The notes under the pieces: generated by a model
Told to the model about the DNA's origin: nothing
Database searches by the model: none
Seen by the model: only the letters and a program-made list of their open reading frames with translations
From: Edolisoma coerulescens
Lineage: Eukaryota > Chordata > Aves > Passeriformes > Campephagidae
Assembly: GCA_013397115.1 (NCBI GenBank)
Contig: VWZW01007711.1
Span: 95,625-159,624, forward strand
DNA: 64,000 nt
Direction of reading: 5' to 3'
Shown here: piece by piece, positions 30,401 to 42,400 of the stretch
How positions within the stretch are numbered: position 1 is the first letter of the stretch
Layout: the number at the start of each line of letters is the position of its first letter
Made by a program: the position numbers and the translations under genes

Positions 30401-33400
30401 CAGGGTGGATCCAGCAGCTGTGAGTGACTCTCTGTGCTTGCCATGGTCTGGGATGAGCTCTGGAGGCCCTGGCAGTGATGGTCTCGTGCAGCTCCTCTGC
30501 CTGCGGCTGCTCGTGGGTGAATCCTTCCATCCTTGCAGAGCTGACTCTGTCTTCCCGTTCCGCAGCGTGGAAGGAGCTGTGACCACACTCATCTTCATCC
30601 TCCCTGCAGAGCTGGCCAGAAACTCATCTTCCTTTTGGACACCCGGTACCCAGAGAGGTTGGGCCCAGCAGTGTTTGGGAAGAGCAGGATTTGGCTGGAT
30701 CAGAACTGTTCCTGGCCACGTGAAAAGCAGCATTTAGGGCAGCTTTCCTGCCAGGGAGTTCAAAAGGTTCTGGGACGTTTCCTCCTCCCTCCCTGGCGGC
30801 TGCAGTGCTCGGGGCACTCAGGACTGGACTCACTGAGTGCCACGGGCTGGGATTTACCAGCCAAAGACAAACCCTGGTGAACTGCTCCTCCATGGAACAG
30901 GGCTCCAAACCCCCCGGGGGTGATGCCCTGCTCGGCTGCTGCCCTCCAGGACAGCAGCTCCTTGGGGAGGTGTTTGTCCATCCTCTGCTGTGTGTGCAGG
31001 GCGTGGTGAGGGCTGGCCCCAGGGTGTGCTCACATGAGCTTCACGTTCCAGTTCCACGATAAAAGATAAGGGAGGGTCCCCAGGAGGGGATCCTGCATCC
31101 TGGGGACCAGTCTGGTGGGGTCACCCCTTTGTCTTTCTTCTGCAACCCCAGAACCTGTTGCTGTCAGTAATGAGCCCTGGGAGCCCTTGGAGTCCTGGAG
31201 ATGGACAGGAATTTGCTCAGCCCTGGACAATACTGACATTTGTGTGAGGAGTGTGGGACAGCCTCCAGTGAGCTCCAGCGTGGGACGGCACTAGGGACTG
31301 CCTGAGCCCAGTGCTGCAGCTTTTACTTGGAATGCAGGGAGAGCCCTTCTGGGATGCGCTGCCCTGGGAGTGTAAGACAGCTAGAAAACCTAAAATCTGG
31401 CTCTGAACCCGGCAGCTGGAAGCAGATGAATCTGAAGAACGTTTTTTTCCCCTCCCCACAGCAGGAGAGCCCCAGCCCTGAGGCAAGAGGGCTCTGGGCT
31501 GTCGGGCTCTGTCACCGAGGGCACATCACATCCCAGGGAGACTCCCTGCACTGCAGCTCTCCCTTGCCCCTCCCGAGGGATCTCCCACATAAACACAGAC
31601 AAACTACAGGGATCCTGGGCCCCTCTGTGCCACCTGCCCTGACAAAATCGTTGGAATGATTTTATATTTTCCTCACTGGGGCCTCCAGCACAGCTGGAGA
31701 TCCATGGCCATGAGTGTTGCACAGAGGATGCCACTGGTCGTGGTGGCTCCTGCTCCTCCTAAATTCCTCCAGAGCCATGGCCAGCAACTCCTTGAGAGCT
31801 CCCAGGAACTCCAATGAAGCTCTTTGAAGCCATGATCACAGAATCCCAGGATGGTTTGGGTTGAAACGGACCTTAAAGCTCATCCAGTGCCAGCCCTGCC
31901 ACGGGCAGGGACACCTTCCACCATCCCAGGGTGCTCCAAGCCCCGTCCAGCCTGGCCTTGGACACTGCCAGGGATCCAGGGGCAGCCACAGCTGCCCTGG
32001 ACAGGAGATGTTTCCTCCCACAGCAGCTCAGGTCCCTGCAGCACAAAGTTACAAGGCAAACATTGCCCTGCTTGGCTCCCCAACATCGATCAATGCCTCA
32101 GATTGATCCCTGAGGTTCTTATAAAGCCCTGGGAAAGCTGGGAGCCAGCAGGAGAAAACCAGCTCACAGCTGGGACCTTGTTTGCCACCTGCTGCCTTTG
32201 GGAGAACCTGTCTCTGCCCGGAGGGGGTTTTATTGTACAGTTTGAGATGGATTTGGTGTTTTCCAAGTCTGATCAATGTTTGTGCTTCAAGCAGTGGCAC
32301 TGGGGCATCCTGGCAGTGCTGGCCTGGGGACACAGCGTTGGGAGCAGCAGTTTCCATCCTGGCTCTTTCTCTGTCTCACACCTGCTGTAATATTCACCAA
32401 TTTTAACTCTGGTGCTATGCTGACTGCAGCCCTTTGTGAGCAGGGGAACACACAAATTCTTGGGTTTGCCTGAAGACCAAGAGCAGCAGCAGAAGTTTTG
32501 CAAGTCAAAGCATGCAATGGATGTTCACATCTGCGTGGGGAAATGCCAGGTCCTGACTGAATGTGGAGAACAGACAAAACATGACAGAATTCCAGTGAGG
32601 AGAGGGACTGGAAATCAGCTTTTCACTCAGGAATCCTCCTCTGAGCCTGTCTGGAGGTTTGAGCTTTTTCATAGAGGGGGCACTTGTGTCACCACAGACT
32701 CCCCACCCAACCCTGCAGTCCTTGGGGGTCAATAAAACAGACTGGAAATGCATTTTTTAAAAGGAGGTTCAGCTGCCTGAGCATTGGAGGTGATGCCCCA
32801 GCCAAGGGTGAGCCCCAGGCAGGAACGGGATGTGGGGTTTTAATGTTTAACTGTCCTGGAAAGTCTCCACAGACTTTACACTCCCTTGAACCAGAGAGCT
32901 CTTTCTGCAGCTGGTGTGTTTGAAGATGACCTCGTTAAGGGTGCCTGTGAATTGTGTGATCTGAACAACGTTCAGCACCCAAAGGCTGGATTCTGTCCCA
33001 TTAAAATTCTCCCTTAATGTAGTCACTAAAGGCCAGAATCTTTTTGAAATGCAGAAGTCCATCTAGAAATCACTCCCAAACCTGTGGCTGCTTGGAAATA
33101 GTTCAGTCACCACTCTGAGAGCTCCCTCAGCTCAGGGTATTCAAATCCCTCTGGGTCCTGGGTGACTTTTGTTTATTGCCCCTGCACACGGTGGTGCCTC
33201 TCCAGTGCCACAGGAGGACATTCCCAGGATCCTGCCACGACCAGGGATGGCTGGCCCACGTTGTTCAGGGGCACACAGCTCCAGCTGGTCAGAAATTTAG
33301 CAACCTTGCTCCATTTGCAGAGAAATGTTGGTTATTTCCAGAAGGAAACAAGGAGGAAGCACTCGATGAGGTGATGCCCTGGTCAGAACTCAAGGGTTGG

Positions 33401-36400
33401 ACACTCGTGCCCTGCCTGCGGTCCCAGAGGAGGGAGAAGTGCTATGGATGCACCTCTGGTGCTTTTACTCCTGATGATGGCCCAGGAGCTGCTAAAATAT
33501 GAATGTTACCAAGAAAAGCTGCAGAGAGGCAGCTCCAGGCCCGAGGAATTAGAGGGAGAGGCTGGTGCTGGTTTATTTCAGCCTCCAACCAGTCAGTGCT
33601 GATGTGGGACAGCTACTGAAACACGCCCCGGGCTAAACCTGCACCGAGGCAAATGAAAAGCCCCACATCTGCACACAGAGGAAATTGTTCTTAGTAAAAC
33701 CAAGATTCTTTTCCTGGTGGCAGCGTCCCAAATGCTCTGCCTGTTCTGGAGGGAGCATCTCTGTCCCTGTGACCCGTCCCCCCCCCCCTGCACTGCAGGT
33801 GCAGAGGCAGCAAAGCCACTCGAGCATGGGATGGAGCATGAGCAAAGGAACCCCTGGGGAGGGGCACTGGGTCAGGGGGCTCTCAGAGTGGGGCAGTGCA
33901 GGACTGTGCCACTCAGGAAGGAATTTTTAGGAGCTCTCTGTGGCTCCTGCAGGATGTGAGCGAGTTGGTGCCGCAGTTGATCCACTCTGGGCCCTCCTGG
34001 GCTGGCTGTGAGTGCTTCCCATCCTCCCCACCCACGGTGTGGCCTGGGAATGGTGTCAAACCATGAAATAATGAAATATCTTCTGCAAGAGGTGGAGGGC
34101 TTGGGTGCTGGAGACCTGCCAGGTCCCGGAGAGGCAGCAGTGGCTCATCACCTGCTGATGTTCTGAGGGAAATTGGAGCTGGGAGAGCCTGGGCTGCAGG
34201 ACACCAGCCCAGCCCTGGGAGCTGCTGGGGGGGACAGAGGAGGACAAACTCACTCTGCAGCCTGGGCTGGGTGCTGGGAGTGACCACTACGGCTTGGGAA
34301 GGGGAGCTGTGTGTAGTGGGTGGGAAAAGGGGGTTTGTCAGCAAGGCTGGTGTCACAAAAATTGCCTCAAGGTCACCTGAGACTGGCAGGGCAAGCAGAG
34401 AAGGAGAGATCAGGACTGGGCAGGCAGCAAAGGGAGCTGGGGGCTCTGGGATCAGCCCCTGGGTGTGCCTGGCTGCAGGAGGCTGGGTGCTGGGCCCACT
34501 GCAGAGGGGCTGAGTGGGGCAGGCAGATTGCCCTGCCACCCTCAGCTGGGGCATGGCAGCTGCCCACGGTGGGGTGGGGCCTTCGGGAACGCTCTCACGG
34601 AATTGTCTGCTCAGATCTGCTGGAAAAATCAAGGAGTGAGGCCGTCCCAGAGGCCCTGAGCTGGGCAGTGATCGTGGTCCCGCAGCTCCGTCCCTGGGGC
34701 CGAGGCCAGGACTGCCCAGGCCACCCTCAGGGAGCAGTGACCAACTTGCCCCGATGTCCCCGAGGTGGGGATCCCCCTCCTGTTCCCTGGGGGATCAGCA
34801 AGCCCTGTCCCAGGCTGTTGCTGTCGGGGCACTGGCACAGGGTGGTGAGTCCTGCAGAGACACTGCCACAGCGAGCTGAAGCGACAGTGAGGGGATGGAG
34901 GGAGGGAGGGAGGGATGGATGGATGGAGAGAGGGAGGGATGGAGGGATGGATGGATACCCCAGCCAGCAGGACCCATCCAAGGAGGAGCCTGTACCTTGT
35001 TTCAGGGCTCCCTCTCCGGCCCTGATGAAGGAGATCTCGTTGGAGTCCACCATGTGATGGGCACCATCCTCCAGCACGAAGCGCACTCCGGAGATGCGGT
35101 GCCCCGACACCAGACCCTTCTCACAGGCATCTCGGAATCCCTGGCAATGACAGCTCAAAGTCACCAGCAGGAANGGATGGAGGGATGGAGGGAGGGATGG
35201 AGGGTTAGAGGGAGGGATGGAGGGAGGGATGGAGGGATGGATGGATGGAGGGTTAGAGGGAGGGATGGGGGATGGAGGGTTAGAGGGAGGGATGGATGGA
35301 TGGAGGGTTAGAGGGAGGGATGGAGGATGAGAGGGAGGGATGGAGGGAGGCAGGAAGAGGCTCTCCCTGTAGACAGACTGGCAGGGGATGGATTATTTTC
35401 ACTCTGAGTGTCTAATCCCAGGGAGATGGGATGGGAAGAAGGTTCAGGGGTGCAGTGACACAGCAGAACAGGGAAAATCCAGGGTGAGGCTCATGGAAGC
35501 ATCAAGGGGAGTGCTGGGAGGAGGCTGTCCTGCTCAGTGGGAGTGTTTGCACTCAGGGAATATTAACCATCATTTTATGTGTTTCTCATTCTGCTCTATC
35601 AGTCATTAAAAAAATTCCCAAAGGACACCCAGTAACGACAGCTCATCCTCCTAAGGAGGAGCATCCTGGTTGTGCTTTATCTTCTTCCTGCACTCTAAAA
35701 AAAGTCACTGTTGTCAGTGGAATGGGGTTTCCCTGTTTCCCTTTAAAAGTGCACCCAGATCCTTCAGATTTAATGAAACTTAGGGTCAAAGAGGGGCACA
35801 GGGGAGAGGCACCACTCAAACCCCAAGCATTTGTTCAGGGCTTGTAGCATCAGGTGGTTTCTCAGCTGAAAGTGGAGTCACCTGTGGGTGGTTGGGGCAG
35901 ATTTTTGTGTCTAAACCCCAAAAGTGTTTTCTTCAATCTCCCAGTGACCTACCCAATAACTGGTGTCACTTTTGCCACCTCCAAGGCCTGAGTGCTGCTG
36001 ATAATCGCTGCTGCTCACACGGTAGGAGGGTGCTAAAAACCCCCAAATCCATCTGCTGGGCTGAGTCTCACACGTTGAGCAGCCCTGGATCCTCCAGCAC
36101 CAAGGACATTCGGGTTGGGATGAGCACAGGACACAAGAGAGGTGAGTTCAGCCTGGCTGAATCCCCCCTGTGCCAAGGGCAGGCAGACAAGGGAGATGTC
36201 CTGGGGTGGGACAGTGATTCTGGGCAGGGCTGTCTCCTGCAGTTGCTGCCAAGCTCGGAGGCTTTGGGAACCAGGGGTTTTCCCCACTGGAGGCTGCTCT
36301 GCTCTGCCTGTGGGGTGAGGGTTCCTGTTCACACTCACGTTCCCTCTCTCGGGTTCAGGACCCATTTTCTGTAAGAAGAACTGACTCCAAAATCTCCATG

Positions 36401-39400
36401 GGGATCACCCCCAAATCTGGGGGCTGCCCTTGGCAAGCACTGGCCTGTGTGGCTCCTGGATTTGGTGAACCATTCCCCGGGGTCTGGGCAGAGCAAAAAG
36501 TGCTGTGGGAACCCCTGTGCTGGGAAAGAGGCAGGAAGGGATCCTGGAATCCCCAGGGCTCAGCACCCTGGGATCCCCCTCTGCCGGGTCCCAGAGCAGG
36601 CAGTGCCTAAAATCTCTCTGAGCAGAGAGAGGCTGAGCTCTTCCTCAAAGGCTCGGGGAGTTTTGGGGTTTAGAAGAGCAAATGCAGGAAAGGTGAAGCT
36701 GTGGAGCTGCGAGGGGTGCGTTCATCACTGTGGTGAAAATGACTCCACTCTCCCAGGTTAAACCCCCTCACATTTGCTGCTCATTCCTGATCCACACAAA
36801 TCCAAACCCAGCTTTCTGTGCCAAGAAGTGCCCCCTGCACCTGCCTGTGCTGAGCAAGGCCCACTGCAGCTTCCCCAGTGTGTCCCTGACCCGACCCTTC
36901 CTGCCCCACACAGCCCCAGCCTCGCCCCACTGACAGCTTTTCTAAACCCTTGACTAAATTACCTGAATTTTTGGGGGTCATTTGTTTCCTCTCACAGCCT
37001 TCACTCACAGCTCCTATGGGTGAACGGGCTGAACGTGCTGAGTTTGAACCCAAAGCAGTTTGAACCCAGATCAGTTTGAACTCTCTCAATATCACCTCAC
37101 TGGGCTGGGTCAGTGTGGGGTCAGCACATCCAGGGAAGTGATCGGTGTTGGAGGCACCAGAATGGGAATGCTGCATCCAGAGGGACGTGTGGGAAGGGGA
37201 CATTGTCTGAGAGATGTGCTCGGGGCTGGGTGGCTGAGGAGTTCCAGGAGAGGAGGAGGGGCTGGGCTGGGTCAGGGGGCAGGAAAGGAGGCTGGGTGGG
37301 TCCAAAAACAGCCCACAGCCACTTGTGGGCAGTTCCAGCTGTGGTGGAGCCAAATTCCTCCTGGGGTGCCAGATGACAGGGGAAACAACTGCAGCCTGGA
37401 AATTTAGGTTGGGCACTAGGAAAACTTCCCTTTCCAGGTGCCCAGGAAAGCAGGGGGTGCTCATCCATGGGAGTTCAGGTTGGACACAGCCCCTGCTGCC
37501 CTGGAGTGGTGCTGGGGATGTCTCTGCCTCAGGGGAGGTTGGACTGCAGACCCTGAGCATCCCTTCCCACCAGCACTGCTATGACCTGGGGTAACGGGCT
37601 CTGATTTTGGGGCAGAAGGGGCAGCACCCGACCCTTGGTGGCACGGCTGTCACCTCTGGCAGCCTGGCACTGAGGAGGAGGAGGAGGGGGGGACGCAGCT
37701 CCTGGGAGAAGGGTGGAGGCTGCAGCCCCTGTCCCTCAGCAGAGACAGGACGGAGCTGGGGGATGACTCTGAGACAATCCCGGCTGTGCCCTGGGTCAGC
37801 ACCCGCCTGTGCCCCCTGCCCTCTGCCAAGGCAAGGAGCAAACTGCATCCCAGCACGGAGAAAACGGCCCCGGCTCACACCCTCAGGGGCTGCTGCTGCT
37901 GGACACAGAGGATCCCCACTCTCATGGCAGAGACAGGGGCACATCTGGTGTGCTCCGAGGGGCTGCAGCTGCCTCCTGCCACCTGTGAGAAGCATCTTCC
38001 TTCAGACAGGACCGTGGAAAAGCCACACCCAGCTCGGAAATGGCCAAATGGCTCAATTCACCTGAGTGTGGCTGAATTCCAGGGACGCCATTGGGGGGCT
38101 GCTGCTGCCTGGCAGGGACGGGGAGGTCTGCGGGCCCTGGGAGGGATCGGTGCTACCAGAGGAGCTGCAGTTCTTTGATGTGGAGGATTTTAGGGAAGTG
38201 CAAATATTGCCAGTGCAAACAGGTGCAGACCAGGGGCAGAAGAGTCTTTGTCAGGTGAAGGTTCTTTTTGGGGGTGAAATGGGTGCCAGAGCGTGTTGGG
38301 TGCATCAGGGTTTCAGAGAACACAGATTTTCTTTCCTCCCAAGCTGACACTGAGCTGAAGTGAGCTCCTGTCCTCCTGTCACTGAGCAGGGTTCCCTTCT
38401 CCTCTTTAAACTCCAGGTGCTGAAACCCAGAGAAAGCTCCTGAGTCACTGGTGGAGAGAAGGAGGCACCGAGGGGGCTCAGGTAACCTGGTCCATGCAGA
38501 GTGATTGCAGAGGGGAGCTGTCACACTCCAGAAAAGCTCCTCTGAACCTCCAGAGAATTAGAGAAGGACTTCTCAGATTGGGTCAGCTGAACCTGCCCTT
38601 GAGTCCTGGACAGTGCAGTGCCCGTGGGCCTTACTGGGTGAGGGATGACCAAGGACTGACCCCCAGAATTTTTGTGGCGAGATTTTTGCCACATGAACTG
38701 AAACAAATCTTGTTGTTTTATTCCATTTTTCCCCTTACCTCCTTTTGCCCTGTAGACTTGGCATGAGCTGCTCTCCTGTGAGTGAACCCCTACCCACCAC
38801 CCACATCTCTGCTGCCCTTGTTCTGTGGTTTTGCAGTGCAGGTGGCAGCTGGGCTGCAAGGAATGAAAATGAAAGAGGCTGTCTCACAAGACCCAGGCAT
38901 TCCCCTGCCACTGACTCTGGGCTTGGGGTTGCTGAGCCAGAGTTCTGATGGTTTGGGAAGTCAAAGGGAGTTTTGCTTTGATCCAAGGAGGTCACAGAAG
39001 CACAGCATGGTTTGGCTTGGAAGGCACCTTGGAGATCATCTCGTTCCCACCCCCTGCCCTGGGAAGGGACGGCACCCACCAGACCTGGTCACTCAGGGCC
39101 CCATCCAGCCTGGCCTTGAGCACTCCCAGGGATGGAGCATCCAGATGCCATTCCTGACTCCAGTGAGTGGGTGGGGAGAGCTTGGCAGGGAGGAGCAAAG
39201 GGAGGAGAGATGGAGCTGCAGGAGTGAGCCCTTTGAGAGGCTGAATTGTTACCCTGACCTTGCTGCCTCAAACCCCTTCGGGGTGGAAATCAGCTGAGTT
39301 TGGCTCCCAGAGGACACCTGAACTACAGAGTTCATCTCTGGGTACTGGAATTGTGTTTGGGACATGGGAAACTCAGAAATTCCTGTGGAAAGGGCAAGAG

Positions 39401-42400
39401 GAATGGAAGATGCCAGAGGATAAAGTCCTTCAGGAATGCTCTCCTGGTGCTGTACGTGTGGTCTGGGCTCCCCCAGGCCAGGGCAGGACCTCTCTCCTCC
39501 CCCAGCACCGATGGATGAGCTGAGGGGGAAGTGACCAGCTCCAAGATGAGCTGCCAGCCAGAAAAAGCCCCTGGCACTGAGCAAAGCCCAGGAAACGCTG
39601 TCAGAGCCAGGGCCACCTCACCAGAGCACCCTGCTGAGGTGTCTGAGGGTCTGAACCAGCCTCTCAGGGCTGCAGCGTCACAGCCTGGGCACAGATGTCA
39701 CCTCCCTGAGAGCAGATGGGACAATGTCACCTCTCTGAGAGCAGCCGGGACGATGTCACCTCTCTCAGAGCACACAGGACGTGTCACAGCCCTGGGGCTG
39801 ATGCAGGCTGAGTCCCTGCCACCCTCACTGGCATCTCCAGGGGAATGCAGCCACCCCTTCACATCCAGCAAAGGCAAATGAGACACCCGGGGGCAGGAGG
39901 GCAGCCTGTGGCGTTTATGAAATTGGATTACTCAGCTCTGGGGTTTGCCCACAGCTTCCCTCCGGGACATGCTCAGGATGGTTCTGTCCTGTTTCCTTCA
40001 CGGAGCTCTGGCTCAGGCTGTGCTGTCTCACCCAGGCAGGAGCTCAGGATGCTGCAGGAACTGGAGTGGTTTAAGCCTCCTCCTTGTTGTAAATGGGATG
40101 TTAAACATGGGAAGGGGACAAAGGAGCAACAGCAGCGAGCTGAGGCAGTGGCTTATGCTGACAGTTTGATCAGTCTATTGGAAAGACTTCTGAGAGATTA
40201 TTTAGTTACAGTGAGAAGAAGGGGAAGATTAAGACTTTCTGTCCAGCAGAAGAGGGCAGGACAATGGCTCTGAGTGGGAATTCAGAGCAGTGGAGTGCAA
40301 AGGCACAAATCTCAAAGCAAAGGGCCAATGCCCAGCACTTGTTGCAGATTCTCTAACCCTGAGTGTCTTCAAATCCAGCCTGTGCCTTTCTGAAAAGAGC
40401 TGTTTGAGGCAGGACGAACGAACTCCTCACCCTCAGTGCTCACACAGCCCTGCCTGGCTTTGCAAGGAGGATTTTTTCCTGTCCCCTGGGCCCATGAGGA
40501 GGGAGAGCCCACTCAGAGGGTGTTGTGCTGCACTGGCAGAGGCAGCAGGGGAGGATGGCACAGGAGCTGGGATCCAGCTGTTGTGTGTGGGGGATCAATA
40601 TTATCAATATTCCTGAAAATACATCAATATTCTCTAACCAAAGCTGAAGTCCTCCAGCAGCACTGGTGAAATGCCCGAGGTCTTCAGCTGGGGCACAGGA
40701 GTCCTGCTCTCAATAAGTCCAAGCCAGCCCAGCAGTTTCCAACAGCACCGTGGTAACTGCAAAGCACACAGGGATCCCCTCGGCAGGGACGGGGGAGGAC
40801 AGAGGGTTCCCCAAAGGGGCTGTGCTGACCCCTCCAGTCCACTGGCTCCAGGTGCTGCAGTGCTCCTTGAGCCCACAGGCACTGAGGAAAGCTCCTCTGT
40901 CCCCTGCTGATTTTTCCCCTACTGCTCTGTTCCTTTGTGACCCAGACAAGCTTTGTAAAGAAATCAGCTTTAAACATTTCCCAGGTGCTCTGTCTGCAGC
41001 TCACATTGCAGAAACATCCACGGTCTGCAAACACCAAAACCCTGGAGCTGCTCCAACCCCCCAGGTGAGGCTGGTGCCCTCCCATGCCCTGCCCTGTCCC
41101 TCTCCTTGGCACTTTTGTCACACTCTCTCCTGGGTTTTGATGGCTCGGGAGCAGAAACAAATTCTGTTCCAGGGCCCAGAGCCCTCCTGTACATCAGACT
41201 GGCCAGTGTCATCCTCAGACCTCCAAGTCCAGCGTCCCTGGGCCAAACCTGGGTCATTTTTTGATCTTTCACAGGCTTCCTGCCCCCCTTCACCTCCCTC
41301 GGTTCCCCGTCCCTACCCGAGGAATTTGCTCTGCAGACACAACCCTGGTTTGGCATTCCCAGAGCTGGATCAGAGAATCAGGGGATCCCAGGATGGTTTG
41401 GGTTGGAAAGGAATATTAAAGCTCATCCCATCCCACCCCCTGCCATGGGCGGGGACACCTTCCACCATCCCAGGTGGCTCCCAGCCCCATCCAGCCTGGC
41501 CTTGGACACTGCCAGGGATCCAGGGGCAGCCACAGCTGCTCTGGGCACCCTGTGCCAGGGCCTCCCCACCCTCACAGGGAATGATTCCTTCCCAAAATCC
41601 AACCAAGCCGTTCCCCTGTCCTGTCACTCCGTGCCAGCTGGGGCTTGCCCTGCACACTCTGCTTGCCCTCCTGCTTTCAGATTTTTCCCTCCTTTGAGGA
41701 GGTTCAGTGTCTCAGATCAGGACCTTGGTGGTCTCCTCTTGTTTCACACAGACCATGAGGAGCTGGCTGAGAGGGGCCTTGGCTCCTGCCAGAGCTGTCC
41801 GGGCATCTGTGTGTGCTGGAACTCAGCACAGCCCTGCTCTGCTGTGGATCTGAGGAACATCCATGGATTTTTTGTGTTTTTTCTCCTGTCAGAGAAGCTG
41901 ACACTCAGTCCTCACAGGCAGATGGAGATCCCTGGGCACAGCCACTGAGAGAGGACTGTGGCAAAATTACACCCTTGGCAGGGAACCTGGGTAACCTGTG
42001 CTAAATCCCTGTGGCTTTTTTTGGAGTGAGGAGAGCCTCAACTAAAAGAAAATAAATGCCTGATCCTCAGGAATGTTCCTTGTTGCACACACAAAACTCT
42101 TTCTCCAGTCACACAGAGTGACTCAGTGGCCAACATCACCCCAGTTCCTCAAAAGTGCTGCTTCTTGCAGGGACCTGGCACCAAGGAGCACAGGAGATGG
42201 TCTGGTTGTGGCTGGAAAACGAAGTTGGGTCTCAATGTCCTGATAGTTAAAGAAATGATGAAATTCAGAGGCTTGTGTGGAGCACAGAAGGAAGAGACAG
42301 AAGGAAGATCAAGATATTGGCTGGTTGTTAAATGAGTTGAGCGCAGGAATTTCAATCACAGCGTAATTAGGAGATAATCCCCTCCCCTCCCTGCCAGCAG

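Noticed and set aside
33913..34632. 239-codon Pro-rich open frame on the minus strand
   Set aside because: It lies downstream of the GFM1-like exon and was examined as a possible continuation, but it has no EF-G similarity.
36781..37560. 259-codon open frame on the minus strand
   Set aside because: No recognisable domain, overlaps a divergent CR1-like fragment at its upstream end, no splice or promoter context.
40750..41697. 315-codon open frame on the plus strand
   Set aside because: Low-complexity Pro/Ser composition; its last third is antisense CR1, and no domain is recognisable.
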